A DNA stretch of 64,000 bases from NCBI GenBank assembly GCA_964557955.1, contig CAZLCS010000012.1, positions 1 through 64,000 of the forward strand, given 5' to 3'. This document shows, piece after piece, positions 1-8,303 of this stretch. Made by a program: the position numbers and the translations under genes. The notes below the pieces were generated by a model, which was not told where the DNA came from, made no database searches, and was given only the letters and a program-made list of their open reading frames with translations. Source of the stretch: JALOOX01 sp964557955 (GTDB lineage: Bacteria; Desulfobacterota; Syntrophobacteria; Syntrophobacterales; Syntrophobacteraceae). Positions within the stretch are counted from its first letter, which is position 1; each line of letters starts with the position of its first letter.

Positions 1-571
1 ACAGCCGCAGCTCATCGACGACGGCCTTCAGGAGAAGGTCCAGGACGGGCGAGGGAAACCTTTCGTGCCACCCGAAGAGGAAGGAGTCCAGCGAGAGGGG
101 AACGGGCTCCCCTTCGGGAACGCCGTTCTCCTTGAAATGCTCCAGGTAAGGCCCCCCTTGAAGCAGAAGCAGGCCTATGAACCCCAGGGCGGAGTAGGGT
201 CCATGCCGGGATTCGTCCAGGCGCTGTTCGAGCTCCCCTTGAACCTTCCGAACAAACGCGACTGCATCGGATTCCATCCCGGCATAGCGCCGCGTCTTCT
301 CCTGCTGGATGTGGAGCATGAGCCTCCCCGTGAACTGGGTGAGACCGTTGGCCTCGTCATAGAGAATTCCCTCCAGGAGCACATCCGCCTGGGGGAGCCG
401 GGCGGGGTTCAATAGGTCCCGGGCCATCCCCGCCAGCCCCTCTTTCAGAAGGGGCAGCAGCTCTGAAACGGCCAGCCGGGCGGTCTCATCCGTGACCGTG
501 AAGGGCAGCAGGGGAGGCGTCTTGAGCACGTCCCACAGCAGCCGCGACGCAAAACGCCAGCTTTGGCACAT
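1..571 (-). pseudogene. Truncated second copy of the 765-residue partner protein gene, running off the window edge
   Basis: Bases 1-558 are about 95% identical to 9455-10012, inside the intact gene at 8304-10601, with no insertion or deletion over at least the first 415 bases. The reading frame is the same and I see no stop up to the window edge. Homology ends abruptly near 558-560 on the side coding for the N-terminus. The first possible ATG is at 571, giving a protein that lacks about 200 N-terminal residues of the intact copy. The rest of the gene lies beyond base 1. It is most likely the remnant of a duplication. A shortened functional paralogue, or an assembly artefact at a repeat, cannot be excluded. 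Confidence 0.7.
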
Positions 572-677
572 CAATCTTCATATTTTATTTTTCAATAATC
601 ATCAAAATGCTGTGCCTGGCTGAAAATGATTCCCCACCGGATTAGGATCGTCTTGACCTCAGGTTGCCAGCATTGGT

Positions 678-3212
678 CTACGGTATGTCTTTCAAAGTGT
701 CTTTCGCCCATTGCAGCGACTCATTCAAATCGGCACGTCCGGTGCGTGCGACTTCTTCTTCAAGTACCGATATCGCCTGACATACTAGAGATTGAGCTTC
801 CTCCGTAGCACCTAAGGCCAGCAAACAGGCCGCTTTGAAGACCTTCAACTTTGCAAGACCGCCCCGCAATTCCACCCGACCGCCTTCCACCAACCCCTCC
901 CGGATTTCGATAGCTTGACTGCAGAGTGCCAGGGCCTGATCTTTCTCGCCTAGGGAGAGATGCGCAAGCGCCTTGTTTAGGTATGTCATCGCCAGTTGCT
1001 CGGCCAGTTCCCATCTCCCCTTCTTTGTGACTAGTCGCTCGCGGATCGCGATGGCTTGGTCAAAGAGTGCGATGGACGACCTCAGCTCACCCAAGTATTG
1101 AAGCCCTGTTGCCTTATTGTGGTACGCATTTGCCAAGTCGTTGGCTAGCTCCCGTTTGCCTTTCACTCTTACCAACTGCTCGTAAATCTCGATGACTCGG
1201 TCACAGAGTGTGATGGAGGACCTCGCTTCGCCCATCGAGCAAAGCACAGCAGACTTATTCTGGTAGGTTAACGCGAGGTACCTTGCCAGTTCCCATTTTC
1301 CCTCCTCTTCGATCAATCGCTCGCGGATTTGGATGGCTTGGTCTAATAGTGCGATGGACGATTGGAATTCGCCTAAAGAATAAAGAGCATTCGCCTTGCT
1401 TTGGTAAGTCACGGCTAACTCGTTTGCCAAGTCCCATTTCTCTTCATGTTTGACCAGTTGCTCACGGATATCGATTGCCTTGTCAGCAAGTGCGATGGAC
1501 AATTGGAATTCGCCTAGAGAATAAAGAACATTCGCCTTGTTCACGTAGGATCGGGCCAGGTCATTTGCGAACTCCCATTTTTTCTCCACTTTGACAAGTT
1601 GCTCGTAGACCCTGATGGCTTGGTCGTGAAATACAACGGCCGAGCCCAGGTCTCCCAGAGAATCAAGTACGAGCGCCTTGTTATTGTAGGTCCCGGCCAA
1701 GTCGCTTAAAAATACTCTTCTGCCCTCGACCTCAACCAACCATCGCCGGATCTTTATGGCCTCATCGTAGCTGTTCAAGGCGCCGGGAAGATCATTCAAG
1801 AACTCATGTACCAATGCCTTGTTCGTGTAAATACAAGCCAGATCCGACTCAAAGCCTCTGGCTCTGGAGCCTGCTAACTCCGTGACTATCCTCACGAGTT
1901 CTTCATACGCTGCCAGATCGCAAATGGCCTGGGATTCACGGGATCCCGAACGTGGGAGAGAAATCTTCTCAGCCTCAGCGGTAACGAGACCGGCAACACT
2001 GAAAGCCTCTCTAAGCCACAAATGGGGGTCCTCCCAGATTCTTTCTCCAAGAGTTTGGACGATTAGGTCAGAGTCACGGCTCTCATTGCGCCGTGGAAAA
2101 GCGGGGACATGGCGAAACAAATCCTTACCGCTTGCCTCGACAATCAATCTCCTTAGCGCCTCCGCTGCCTCAAAAAGGGAGCTCCAGCGCATGACTGGTT
2201 CCTGGTGGAAGCACTTCCCGAGGATTTCCCCGACCTCGGGAGGAATGGCCGGTATGCGCGAATCCCTCTCGCTTTTGCGCAAGGTTGACTGAAGCACCTG
2301 GTCTGCCTGACAACCCCACTCCCACGAGACCGTCCCGGTAAACATTTGGAGGACGGAAAGCCCCCAGCTCCATACGTCCGTTTTGCGGGAGAGCTGGCCT
2401 CCTTGCTTCTGCTCGGGAGAGCAAAAGGCGTTGGTCCTCCCACCATACTTTGCATAAGAAGTCTCCACATCCCAACCTGGAAGGCTATTACCTGTCGAGC
2501 GAAGGCGAGCAATCCCGAAGTCGCACACCTTGACCTGGCTGCCGCCTGCGCTGAGCAGCACGTTCCCCGGCTTCATGTCCTGGTGGGTCAACCCCCACTC
2601 GTGGAGGGCATGGAGCCCCCAGGCAGACTGGATGGCAATATCCAGAATTCTTGCAAGGACATCATCGGGTTCACCCTTGTAGAGCGGGCCGTGCCCGTTC
2701 TTGATCCAACGGTCGAGGCTTCCTCCCTCGAGGTATTCGGCAAAGATGACGATCTCGTCCCCCACAGATCGAAAGAACCGGCAGGCTGCGAGGTTCGGGT
2801 GCACCGGAAGGTCGATCCACGTCTGCAGTTCACTCATAAAGTTGCGCCGGGCCGCATCACTTCCATCACCACCGATCTTCACTCGCTTGACGGCAAAGCG
2901 CTCCCTGGTGCTCAGGCTGCTCACCAGGTAGACCTTCCCCATGCCACCCTCACCCAGTTCGCCCTCCACCAGGTAATCCTTGAGGACGGTGTCTCCCGGC
3001 TTCCATTGATTACTGCCACGAGCGGGGGAAGGGGCAGCAGGGGGTCGAGACACTTCTATCCCTACATCCGCTGAGATTTTCGCCGACCCGAAGTCAACCC
3101 CATCCGAGTGGATTTCTTCCGAGCCATCCTTTTCCGGATGGTTCAACTCCTTGCCTTTGCAGGCTCCCGATGCTTTGCCACGCCCCGGGAAAACGAGGCT
3201 TTTACCTGCCAT
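678..3212 (-). CDS. Ser/Thr protein kinase with long C-terminal TPR array (HQD type)
   Basis: Cytoplasmic protein of 844 residues. Residues 1-70 are a charged linker. The kinase domain covers about 75-350: glycine loop GEGGMGKV, ATP lysine in FAVKRV, catalytic loop HQDMKPGN, metal site CDFG, and CSPEQ in place of the usual APE. The HRD arginine is Gln, so this is a non-RD kinase, but catalytic Asp, Lys and Asn are kept. From about residue 430 there are 47-48-residue TPR-like units with the theme NKAxxLxSLGExxxxIAL. The closest relatives in the window are 35237-37846 and 37961-39796. The TPR part probably binds partner proteins. The substrate is unknown. No promoter motif of the cluster type was seen upstream. 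Confidence 0.9.
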   Translation of the reverse strand: MAGKSLVFPGRGKASGACKGKELNHPEKDGSEEIHSDGVDFGSAKISADVGIEVSRPPAAPSPARGSNQWKPGDTVLKDYLVEGELGEGGMGKVYLVSSLSTRERFAVKRVKIGGDGSDAARRNFMSELQTWIDLPVHPNLAACRFFRSVGDEIVIFAEYLEGGSLDRWIKNGHGPLYKGEPDDVLARILDIAIQSAWGLHALHEWGLTHQDMKPGNVLLSAGGSQVKVCDFGIARLRSTGNSLPGWDVETSYAKYGGRTNAFCSPEQKQGGQLSRKTDVWSWGLSVLQMFTGTVSWEWGCQADQVLQSTLRKSERDSRIPAIPPEVGEILGKCFHQEPVMRWSSLFEAAEALRRLIVEASGKDLFRHVPAFPRRNESRDSDLIVQTLGERIWEDPHLWLREAFSVAGLVTAEAEKISLPRSGSRESQAICDLAAYEELVRIVTELAGSRARGFESDLACIYTNKALVHEFLNDLPGALNSYDEAIKIRRWLVEVEGRRVFLSDLAGTYNNKALVLDSLGDLGSAVVFHDQAIRVYEQLVKVEKKWEFANDLARSYVNKANVLYSLGEFQLSIALADKAIDIREQLVKHEEKWDLANELAVTYQSKANALYSLGEFQSSIALLDQAIQIRERLIEEEGKWELARYLALTYQNKSAVLCSMGEARSSITLCDRVIEIYEQLVRVKGKRELANDLANAYHNKATGLQYLGELRSSIALFDQAIAIRERLVTKKGRWELAEQLAMTYLNKALAHLSLGEKDQALALCSQAIEIREGLVEGGRVELRGGLAKLKVFKAACLLALGATEEAQSLVCQAISVLEEEVARTGRADLNESLQWAKDTLKDIP

Positions 3213-3423
3213 GGAATTCCCCCCCTTCTTCCCCTCCTTGCGATGCTCAACAGTGAAACCATGGACCTCTTATGAATCGCCGAGTGGATTCATGGGTTCA
3301 CCCGGATTGCAGACGGTGCGGTTGGTCTAGATGCACGATCAGCAAATCGACCACGGGACCGTGGATTGTGTCTCTCTGATGGTCATGAACAATCTTCATT
3401 GGGTTGCTTGGTTGCTCGTTGTG

Positions 3424-5517
3424 CTAGTACATCCCCAGTTTCCTGCGGCACGCTTCGACCGCCTTTGTTGCCGGTCCGAAACCTAAATCGAGGGCCTTCT
3501 CGAAGTAGATCAGCGCTTCGTGGAACTGCCCAGAATTGCCCGAGATTGCGCCCTTATTATACCAGGCTTCCGCATTTTCGGCGTTGAGTTGAAGTGCACG
3601 GTCGTAGCACGCAACCCCCTCATCCTCCCGTCCTAATCCCGCCAAAGTCACAGCTTTGCTGTACCATGCTTCTGCATTGTCTGGGTCCAATTCAAGTGCC
3701 TTTTCGAAACAAGAAAGGGCCGTGTGCCACTCCTCGGCTCTCCCAGCGGCCATCCCCAGCTCGAACCATTTTGCCGCCTGGGATGAGCCCGCAGGAGAAA
3801 CGGGGACGGGGTTAGTCAACATACTTTGGAGCTTTTCCATTGCCTGCGGTGCCTGAGGAAAGCCCAAGCGGTTCGCTGCCTGAAAACACTTCAATGCTTC
3901 CTGGAGGTTTCCGGTATTCCCCAACTCCGTCCCTTTGTTATACCAGGCCTGAGCATCCTGAGGATTTAACTCGATTGCCCGATCATAGTCGGCCGAAGCC
4001 TCTTCATATCGCTTCATTTTGAAAAAGGTCACTCCTCGATTGCAGTATAATGTTGAATCGGTGGGATCGAGCTGAATGGCACGAGTGTAGTCCGAGACGG
4101 CTTCTTCGTAGCATTTCATTTCGTCGTAAAGATTAGCACGTTGCTTGAGCGTCTCTGCAATGGAGGGGTTCAGTGTAAGCGCGCATGAATAGTCGGCCAA
4201 AGCTTTGTCCGTTTGACCGCAGATTTCATATAATCTGCCGCGGTTATGATATGTAGCGCAGAGAGAAGGGTTAATCTCGATGGCATGATTGAAGTCCTCC
4301 ATTGCCTTGTCAAAGCGCTTCAGCCTCATATAGCTCGCACCTCGACCCGCATAGAATGATGCATCATTAGAGTCAATCTCCACGGCCTTACTGAAGTCTT
4401 CTACAGCCTTTTCAAATTCCCCCAACCCACAGTATGCAGTGGCTCGACCTGCATAAAACCGCGCCACGGTGGAATCCATCTGTATCGCCTGCGTGTAGTC
4501 TGCCAGAGCTCTCGGATACTGCTTGAGCAATTCGCGAGTATATCCTCGATTGGCGTATTCCTGGGAGCTAAACTCATGCGGACTCTCTATACAGGCTCTT
4601 GGCTGAGCTCCGAAATATATTTGGTACTGCATCAACAGTATATTAAGCAAAGTTTGAGCCGGTATACGCTGGGACGGTTTCTTTGCCAAGACGTACCGGA
4701 GCAATTTCTTGTCAAAACCGTCGGGAAGATTATCCAATTGCGGAAGCGGCGGAATCTCAGACTTCAGATGGTGGTGGCGCAGTTCATTCGGCGACGTCGC
4801 CGTAAATGGAAGGCGGCCGGTTAACATCTCGTAGAGCATGCAACCAATTGCGTAAACATCGGTGCGCTCGTCGAGTTCTCCACCCATCCATTGCTCGGGC
4901 GCCATGTATGCAGGAGTACCCACTGCTCCCCCTGCTTGTGGAACGCTGATAGTCTTTGTCGGGTCTTGAGGATCTGCCGATATGGACAACTCGGCCTGTA
5001 CCGCGATCGCCGTCAGCCCGAAGTCAGTGATCTTGGCGACATGATCTTTGGTAACAAGCACATTCTCGGGCTTTAGATCACGATGTACAATTCCAGGAAT
5101 TTTCTTCTGTGCATGCATCAACCCGCATAGGATTTGGATCGTAAATTGCAGCGCCATTCGCGGGAGGAGCGGCCTGCGCTGCAGCCAGCCTCGCAGATCG
5201 GGACCGCGCTCCTCATCACCTGCGATCCATTCCAGAATCATGAATGGCCGGTTTTCGATCATATCCATCGCGTGGCATGTCACAATGTGTGGGTGTTTCT
5301 CCAGAGCGACCCATGTATCAACTTCTTTTTTGAAAAGTTCCCGGACTCTGGGGCTACTCATGTAATACTGCCTGAAGGTTTTAAGAGCGATCGGTTGATC
5401 TTCTTTAAGATCGAGACACAAATACACTTCCCCCATCCCCCCCATGAGGGCTTGATGCACGAGGAAGCGGCCACCGATTCTGTCACCTTTCCGATAACTC
5501 AGTTGCGAATTCATCAT
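3424..5517 (-). CDS. Ser/Thr protein kinase with canonical 34-residue TPR repeats
   Basis: Protein of 697 residues with a Hanks-type kinase domain at about 10-285: glycine loop LMGGMGEV (the first glycine is replaced), lysine in IALKTF, HRDLKPEN, TDFG, GTPAYMAPEQ. This is the only TPR kinase here with a fully standard HRD/DFG/APE set. A run of about nine ordinary 34-residue TPRs follows to the C-terminus, unlike the longer units of the neighbouring kinases. The start ATG at 5517 overlaps the stop codon of the degenerate fragment at 5514-5762. There is no signal peptide or membrane segment, so it is cytoplasmic. The substrate is unknown. Confidence 0.9.
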   Translation of the reverse strand: MMNSQLSYRKGDRIGGRFLVHQALMGGMGEVYLCLDLKEDQPIALKTFRQYYMSSPRVRELFKKEVDTWVALEKHPHIVTCHAMDMIENRPFMILEWIAGDEERGPDLRGWLQRRPLLPRMALQFTIQILCGLMHAQKKIPGIVHRDLKPENVLVTKDHVAKITDFGLTAIAVQAELSISADPQDPTKTISVPQAGGAVGTPAYMAPEQWMGGELDERTDVYAIGCMLYEMLTGRLPFTATSPNELRHHHLKSEIPPLPQLDNLPDGFDKKLLRYVLAKKPSQRIPAQTLLNILLMQYQIYFGAQPRACIESPHEFSSQEYANRGYTRELLKQYPRALADYTQAIQMDSTVARFYAGRATAYCGLGEFEKAVEDFSKAVEIDSNDASFYAGRGASYMRLKRFDKAMEDFNHAIEINPSLCATYHNRGRLYEICGQTDKALADYSCALTLNPSIAETLKQRANLYDEMKCYEEAVSDYTRAIQLDPTDSTLYCNRGVTFFKMKRYEEASADYDRAIELNPQDAQAWYNKGTELGNTGNLQEALKCFQAANRLGFPQAPQAMEKLQSMLTNPVPVSPAGSSQAAKWFELGMAAGRAEEWHTALSCFEKALELDPDNAEAWYSKAVTLAGLGREDEGVACYDRALQLNAENAEAWYNKGAISGNSGQFHEALIYFEKALDLGFGPATKAVEACRRKLGMY

Positions 5518-5762
5518 TCATCCTCTTCTTTGCCGTCCGGCAGGACCTGCCCTGCACGGCTGCACAGCAATGCTTTTAAAGCCTGCCTAGCCCAATTGCA
5601 GCAGGGCAACACCGCGTTCAAGTCTGCAAAGCCGATGCATGCCACTTCTTCCTCAAGTATTGATGGCCCAAGTCGTGCCAAGGATTGAATCTTCTCCGCT
5701 TCACCCAATTCTACCCGCAACAGCGCTTTGAGTAATTGCAGTCTCGAAAGATTCCTCCGCAA
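5514..5762 (-). pseudogene. Relic of the C-terminus of a lost TPR kinase
   Basis: This short frame contains ILEEEVACIGFADLN followed by NWARQALKALL. It matches the very C-terminal ends of the kinases at 678-3212 (VLEEEVARTGRADLN ... WAKDTLKDIP) and 37961-39796 (VLEEEVGRTGRGDLQ ... WAKGALKSLW). Nothing of the kinase or main TPR region remains upstream. The stop overlaps the ATG of the 697-residue kinase, so a kinase gene of the HQD type probably stood here and was deleted or overwritten. Whether the fragment is still translated is unknown. Confidence 0.6.
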
Positions 5763-6069
5763 TTCTGTGACCTCTCATTCACTACTCGCTTACAGATGCC
5801 GAAACCCTTTTCGCAGCGGTGAAGTACCTTGGTACCTTGGGGAGCTATTCAAGCAAGCCCTGCGATAGGCTGGAGCTGTATCGAGCGATGCCATCCATAA
5901 CCCCGCATAGACGGCCATGGAGCGGGTGCGCAAATTGGGTCCCTATTCTTGCCTGACAGCCTCAGAATCCCGAAACGATCACGTCAGCAAAAACCTACAA
6001 GAGACACTAGGCAAGCTCAACTTAGAACAAATCAAAAAGCAACGACTTGATCTATTTATAGTTGTGGTG
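5763..6069. other. Intergenic stretch with no recognisable gene
   Basis: About 300 bases between the kinase relic and the next kinase gene. I see no convincing coding frame, RNA gene or promoter. It holds a short direct repeat (accttggt twice near 5828-5845). It may be further decayed remains of the lost kinase. Confidence 0.4.
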
Positions 6070-8253
6070 TTATCCGTCCAGAAAGTTGTTAAACCCCTGT
6101 GTAAGGATGAACTGACAGCAGGCCTTTATTTGAGCACAGCTTCCAGGATGCAGGTCTTCGCAAAGTTTTAGTGCATCATTTGCATACACACGAGATTCTT
6201 CAAATCGATTTGTCTGATAAAGGAGCATACTCAGATTTCCCATAGACCTTGCAGCATCAATCTTATGTCCTGGGATGTTTTTATAAATATCAATAGCCTC
6301 CCTATAACATGTTTCCGCTTTTCCAAAATCACTCTCGCAAAGATAGACATTCCCTAGGTCGTTCATACAAGTGGCCTTGGCCAGTTCTGCCCCAGGAATA
6401 AGTTCAAAGATGCCTAGTGCCTCTATTTGTAGGGACTTTGCATCCTCATATCGATGTGTTTCCCAGTAGATGTTGGCCAACCTCGTTGTGCATTTAGCCT
6501 GATCAAGCTCAGTTCCGGGATTTCGTCGATACATTTCCAGTGCCTTTTCATAAAGAGCCTGTGCTGCAGCATGTTTGCCCATGGACTCGAATGCAATCCC
6601 CATGTTCATCATACACCCCGCCTGATCAAGCTCAGTTCCGGGAATCCCATGGAAAATAGCAAAAGCTCTTTCAAAACAGGCCTGAGCTTCTCTAAAACGG
6701 CCATTATTCCCAAACGCTAGACCTAAACTCGCGATACAGGTTGCCTGACTGAGCAATGTGCCAGGAAAATGCTGAAAGATTTCCAACGCCTCCTCATAAC
6801 ACGCCTGCGCCTCTAAAGAACGACGTGAAGCCAGATAGGTATTCCCCAAGTTCACAGAACAAGTGGCCTGATTGAGTTCCTCTCCGGGGAGTGAAAGAAA
6901 CATTCGCAAGGCCTTCTTGAAATAAGCCTCTCCCTCTGTGAATTGGCTGTTGCCCCAATAGACATTCCCAAGGTTCATTAGGCACATCGCCTGGTTGGTT
7001 TCGGTACCGGGGATAAGGGAGTATCTTTCCAGGGCTTCCCGCAAGGGTTTTTCAGCTGAAGCGTAGCGAGAAATTGTTAGAAAAGCCAAACCTCTATCGA
7101 ACCACCACTGTGCAGAATCTTCCGCCACAGTTATAGGAATCATATAGGTTCCAAAACGTGACTCATAAATCAGTTTCAAATCTTGTTTTAATTCTATCAG
7201 ATTGACATACCGCTCAGATGGACACGACATGAGGACTCGTGCCATGATTCTTTCCAGATCCGAAGGCAATCCCATTCCGTCTAGTTCGCCCACTCCTCTC
7301 GCGATATAGTCTCTGGCTTGAGTCTCGTCCTCGCATGCTTCAACGCTAATGACAAATGGCTGCCTTCCTAGGATAGCTTCCAGGGTGATAAGCCCCACAG
7401 CAAATTGATCGGCTGCATGATCAGGAGTGAAATCGTAAGAGTAAATCTTTCTGCCCCGCTTGCTCCAGAGAGCATTAACCTGCTCCGGAGCCATATAGCC
7501 GGGAGTTCCGATCACATTGGCGCTGAAATCGGTCACTTTGAAGATCTCATCACCAGATACCATAATATTTTCGGGTTTGATATCCAGATGGGCATTCAGG
7601 CCATGCGCATATGCATGGAGCAACCCGTCACACAGCTGTATGCCAAGCGACAGCGATTCCTTGAGACCAAGTTTTCCGTTCGTCTGAAGATACCCTCTAA
7701 GGCTACCCAGCGGCATAAATTCAGAGAGGATAAACGGTATTTTTCTCCTGGAGTTAGGTTCGACAACATTTTGGAACAAATGGACGGGTACAATATACTG
7801 ATGCCAGCCCATTTCCAGCCAGATGTGGGCTTCCTCGAGAAACTCCTTGCAGACTCTTTTCTGCATGCCCCCAGACATGTTGAGGTATTCTGGCTTCATA
7901 AAGGCTTTCAATGTCTTGGCAGCGTAAAGTTTCTTTTCGCCAGAACGTAGAGATTGCAACAAGAAAACCACCCCACATCCACCGGCTCTGAGCCCTGTCA
8001 CGACAAAACACTTTTCCCCAAATTCCTGGCCGAAACACCATGGGAGATCAATGCCTTGATTCCGGACAGTGATTTCAGCCTCATAACTTTCTTTGTCCTC
8101 CCAGGTTCCACGACCTTGCAGGTGAACATATGAAGGCGCATCAAATTGCTGGAGTGAGCTGATTCGCCACTGTGAGAGGATCTCATGAGGATCGTTAGTA
8201 ACAAGCTCCCGATTTCCAGAATGTTGATCCCTGTTCCCTTCCAATGTACCCAT
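6070..8253 (-). CDS. Ser/Thr protein kinase with 40-residue TPR-like repeats (HLD/DFS type)
   Basis: Protein of 727 residues. A short N-terminal domain contains the motif GIDLPWCFGQEFGEK (about residues 70-85). The kinase domain spans about 85-370: glycine loop LRAGGCGVV, lysine in YAAKTL, catalytic loop HLDIKPEN, TDFS in place of DFG, GTPGYMAPEQ. Catalytic Asp, Lys, Asn and the metal-binding Asp are retained, so activity is plausible despite the altered HRD and DFG. Seven or so units of about 40 residues follow, with the theme IPGTELDQAxCMMNLG...EAQxCxExALxIF, a TPR/kinesin-light-chain-like array. The sister protein is 17107-19521. The gene is noticeably less GC-rich than the downstream cluster. 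Confidence 0.9.
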   Translation of the reverse strand: MGTLEGNRDQHSGNRELVTNDPHEILSQWRISSLQQFDAPSYVHLQGRGTWEDKESYEAEITVRNQGIDLPWCFGQEFGEKCFVVTGLRAGGCGVVFLLQSLRSGEKKLYAAKTLKAFMKPEYLNMSGGMQKRVCKEFLEEAHIWLEMGWHQYIVPVHLFQNVVEPNSRRKIPFILSEFMPLGSLRGYLQTNGKLGLKESLSLGIQLCDGLLHAYAHGLNAHLDIKPENIMVSGDEIFKVTDFSANVIGTPGYMAPEQVNALWSKRGRKIYSYDFTPDHAADQFAVGLITLEAILGRQPFVISVEACEDETQARDYIARGVGELDGMGLPSDLERIMARVLMSCPSERYVNLIELKQDLKLIYESRFGTYMIPITVAEDSAQWWFDRGLAFLTISRYASAEKPLREALERYSLIPGTETNQAMCLMNLGNVYWGNSQFTEGEAYFKKALRMFLSLPGEELNQATCSVNLGNTYLASRRSLEAQACYEEALEIFQHFPGTLLSQATCIASLGLAFGNNGRFREAQACFERAFAIFHGIPGTELDQAGCMMNMGIAFESMGKHAAAQALYEKALEMYRRNPGTELDQAKCTTRLANIYWETHRYEDAKSLQIEALGIFELIPGAELAKATCMNDLGNVYLCESDFGKAETCYREAIDIYKNIPGHKIDAARSMGNLSMLLYQTNRFEESRVYANDALKLCEDLHPGSCAQIKACCQFILTQGFNNFLDG

Positions 8254-8303
8254 CTTGTCTAAACCTCCTCGCTAAAAGTGGGACGTTGGACAGCGATGAC
8301 CGC

